NCBI GenBank assembly: GCA_030407315.1
Contig: JALQPE010000601.1
Span: 1 to 64,000, forward strand
Source: Asparagopsis taxiformis
Taxonomy: Eukaryota; Rhodophyta; Florideophyceae; Bonnemaisoniales; Bonnemaisoniaceae
Direction of reading: 5' to 3'
Length of the DNA stretch: 64,000 bases
Below are positions 62,213 to 64,000 of this stretch, in pieces; the first letter of the stretch is position 1; each line of letters starts with the position of its first letter. The translations under genes and the position numbers were made by a program. The notes under the pieces were generated by a model, which saw nothing but the letters and a program-made list of their open reading frames with translations, was not told the origin of the DNA and searched no databases.

Positions 62213-64000
62213 CCTCCGATCTACTTTCCAGATATGCCCATTCTCCCACTCCCCCCGAGCATCAATGAATGTGGCCCGGATGCTTGTGAGCAGCCTGCTA
62301 TCTTTCAGTGTCGCTTTCGTACTTGGTTTCGTCGTGTCTTCTGCTACGCATGATCTCAACTCAAATCGATGCAGTGTGCAATGTGCTCTTTTATGCCTTG
62401 TTTTCCTATCATCTCGCCGGAGGTGTGGACTTGCCTCAGTACATAACGCTACTATCTTGCTTCCGTATAGTCGTTTTCTTGTTCCATATTGATTCCTTCT
62501 TCGAACAGCTCCTATAATTCGCTTCAGTTAGCAGAAGTGATTGTCAATCCCTGCAAAATGCAGAACCTGTTGCCAATCTCACCGTTTGAAAGTGTCTCAG
62601 CAGTTGAACCACATATTCAGATTACCTCGAGTATTAAATCTTCTCACATCTGGCCAGTGCATTCACGTAGATGTAATACGCGCGTCACGAAAGGGATCAA
62701 TGGTGCCCGCAAACTGAAACTAATTGTTCCGCCTTTCACGTAGAACCAGAGGACAGTGCATCTCGGCTGAGACCCAACTGGAGGATACTTCAGGCTCCTA
62801 ACAACTCTCTCTTATCACACTGCAATACTCAATCAAACCCCGTTCCCAATTGCAACCGGAATCACAAGGGAGCTCGCCCATCTCACAAAGTCACTTCCAT
62901 CCAAAAGCCAAGCTGTCGGCGCATCGGAGTCGCTAGTTCGTTGCATGCTTCGCAGAAGATATCTCCGAATTTTCGTCGTCATGGGAACCTCAACACTAGG
63001 TTTGTACGCAATGTACGAAAAGTTCAGACGTTGACCCGTTCGAAAGCCTGTTCGCGAGCAAATACGTACATATCAGCGGTTCTGCCGTTCCAGCCAGCAT
63101 GTCACCGCTGATCTGTTCCGCATAATAAATAGCACTATTTCCCACAAACTTGACGTCCACTCGCAGAAGCACCGTGAGAAAATTATATAGCAGATATTGC
63201 AACAACAAACGGAGGTGTAAGTCGATGATCAAGGCAGTGCTGAGAGCGAAGATTGCAGATGTGACACTATCGCCGAGTACGCGGAACGGAAATGAACGCT
63301 GAATGAGCTGATGCAGTTATTTCTTGGCGCGGTTCCGTGCCTGCTGCCAGGGGGAGATGCTCATTGTCCCGGCGTTCTACTGGTTGACACTGGATTACTG
63401 CAGAGATGAGGATTCGCTATCATCTGGGAACGACTCGGAAATCACACGCATCTAACAACACAAAGGCTACAGAAGACATCTCCACAAACAGCAGGTACAC
63501 AAGTCTCGACAGTCTGCCAGGTCGTCATGCTCCAACGAAATACGCATCCCCGCACTGAGCACAATGACATGCTGGACAGGTGACAAAATCAACTGTTAGA
63601 TATGAGGTGGTACAAATGAGGTTGAGGAGACATGTCACGCGAGACGTATGGGCTGCCTGCCAAAGACAATGCGCGATGACGGGTCATTCGGGTGTCGACG
63701 TAGGCTGGACTTGACATTGAATTTGTCGGAACATGGCCGGCGCACGACAGTGAATGAAGACTGAAGTGGAGAGCGGTCTGCGCGATGATCGAGGTCGCGA
63801 GATAAGCATGTCGCAGTGAGTGCGATTGGGAGTTGAAGTGTCTGTGAAAGCGTTTAAAAATATGGAAAAAGAGTGTCAAAAATTTAGGGAGATCGACATT
63901 TGAGACACTGAGATCAACATATACACTACTGAATCGCGGGAGTGTCGGATCGTTGAATGTCACACACGACTCTTCACTCGGCCGTATGTACTTCAAGCTG
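62213..64000. repeat. Dispersed repeat, copy C (runs off right edge)
   Basis: Matches 31365-33152 of copy B nearly base for base from about 62560 on; differences seen are mainly single-base indels (for example GTCGCAG here against GTCGGCAG in B). The unit would continue to the right into the part represented by copies A and B. Confidence 0.85.
63225..63455 (+). pseudogene. TIR-domain fragment in repeat copy C
   Basis: Same fragment as 32375-32606 (MIKAVLRAKIADVTLSP at the start, EMLIVPAFYWLTLDYCRDE at the end). It has one further base missing (CCGAGTACG here against CCGAAGTACG in copy B), so the reading frame is broken earlier. Confidence 0.7.

Overview
Organism and overall character. The window looks like nuclear DNA of a eukaryote with a transposon-dominated genome. 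I see no bacterial operon structure, no rRNA and no convincing complete tRNA gene. Ty1/Copia elements primed by a half initiator-tRNA, a chromodomain Ty3/Gypsy pol, a tyrosine-recombinase element, a large DDE transposase gene and an intron-poor NB-ARC/WD40/TIR gene together fit a florideophyte red alga (Chondrus-like) best. That placement is my inference from gene style, not from a search. The only cellular gene family I recognise is an NLR-type (STAND NTPase) immune-receptor-like gene; nearly everything else is mobile DNA or its debris.

Layout. 1-284: 5' end of a minus-strand copia element with a very short LTR. 285-1845: repeat copy A. 1846-3337: NLR upstream region, partly duplicated at 11.7-13.3 kb. 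3338-9433: a broken NB-ARC/WD40/TIR gene, split by a 1,656-bp chimeric copia remnant (6453-8108) that is flanked by a 77-bp duplication of the gene. 9434-13310: decayed DNA with a second, heavily eroded NLR relic. 13390-15400: tyrosine-recombinase element. 15400-23735: a GC/CpG-rich block with a plus-strand gag-like coiled-coil gene and a minus-strand chromovirus pol. 23736-29262: a DNA transposon with a DDE transposase gene (one frameshift) and long hairpins near both ends. 29263-31364: no recognised gene; a 45-bp minisatellite. 31365-34590: repeat copy B, including a decayed TIR-domain fragment. 34741-39356: a nearly complete copia element (TSD AAAGT). 39458-55658: one minus-strand copia element (TSD TGAAA) that was itself split by an 11.4-kb inverted-repeat element (43173-54563, imperfect TSD AACGT/AATGT). 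55679-60490: a second copy of that copia family, head-to-head with the first across a 20-bp spacer (TSD TTGCC). 60491-62212: unrecognised DNA with a solo LTR (TSD TTCTG). 62213-64000: repeat copy C.

How the parts relate. The NLR gene supplies the thread. Its TIR domain can still be read, broken, at 32375-32606, 63225-63455 and 46864-46998, the last one inside the 11.4-kb element. The duplicated 5' flank near 13 kb shows a further NLR copy once stood there. The window therefore reads as an NLR cluster dismantled by waves of transposons. Target-site duplications let the order be reconstructed: copia first, then the 11.4-kb element into it.

Most promising less-described signals: a C-terminal TIR on an NB-ARC/WD40 receptor; a micro-exon-like tandem array (52.2-53.5 kb); a covarying hairpin at the 3' LTR boundary of three copia types; primer-binding sites that appear to match most of the 5' half of initiator tRNA-Met; and the 11.4-kb palindromic element carrying host TIR-domain DNA. 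Many otherwise good reading frames are broken by single-base indels, so either true decay or sequence error must be kept in mind throughout.
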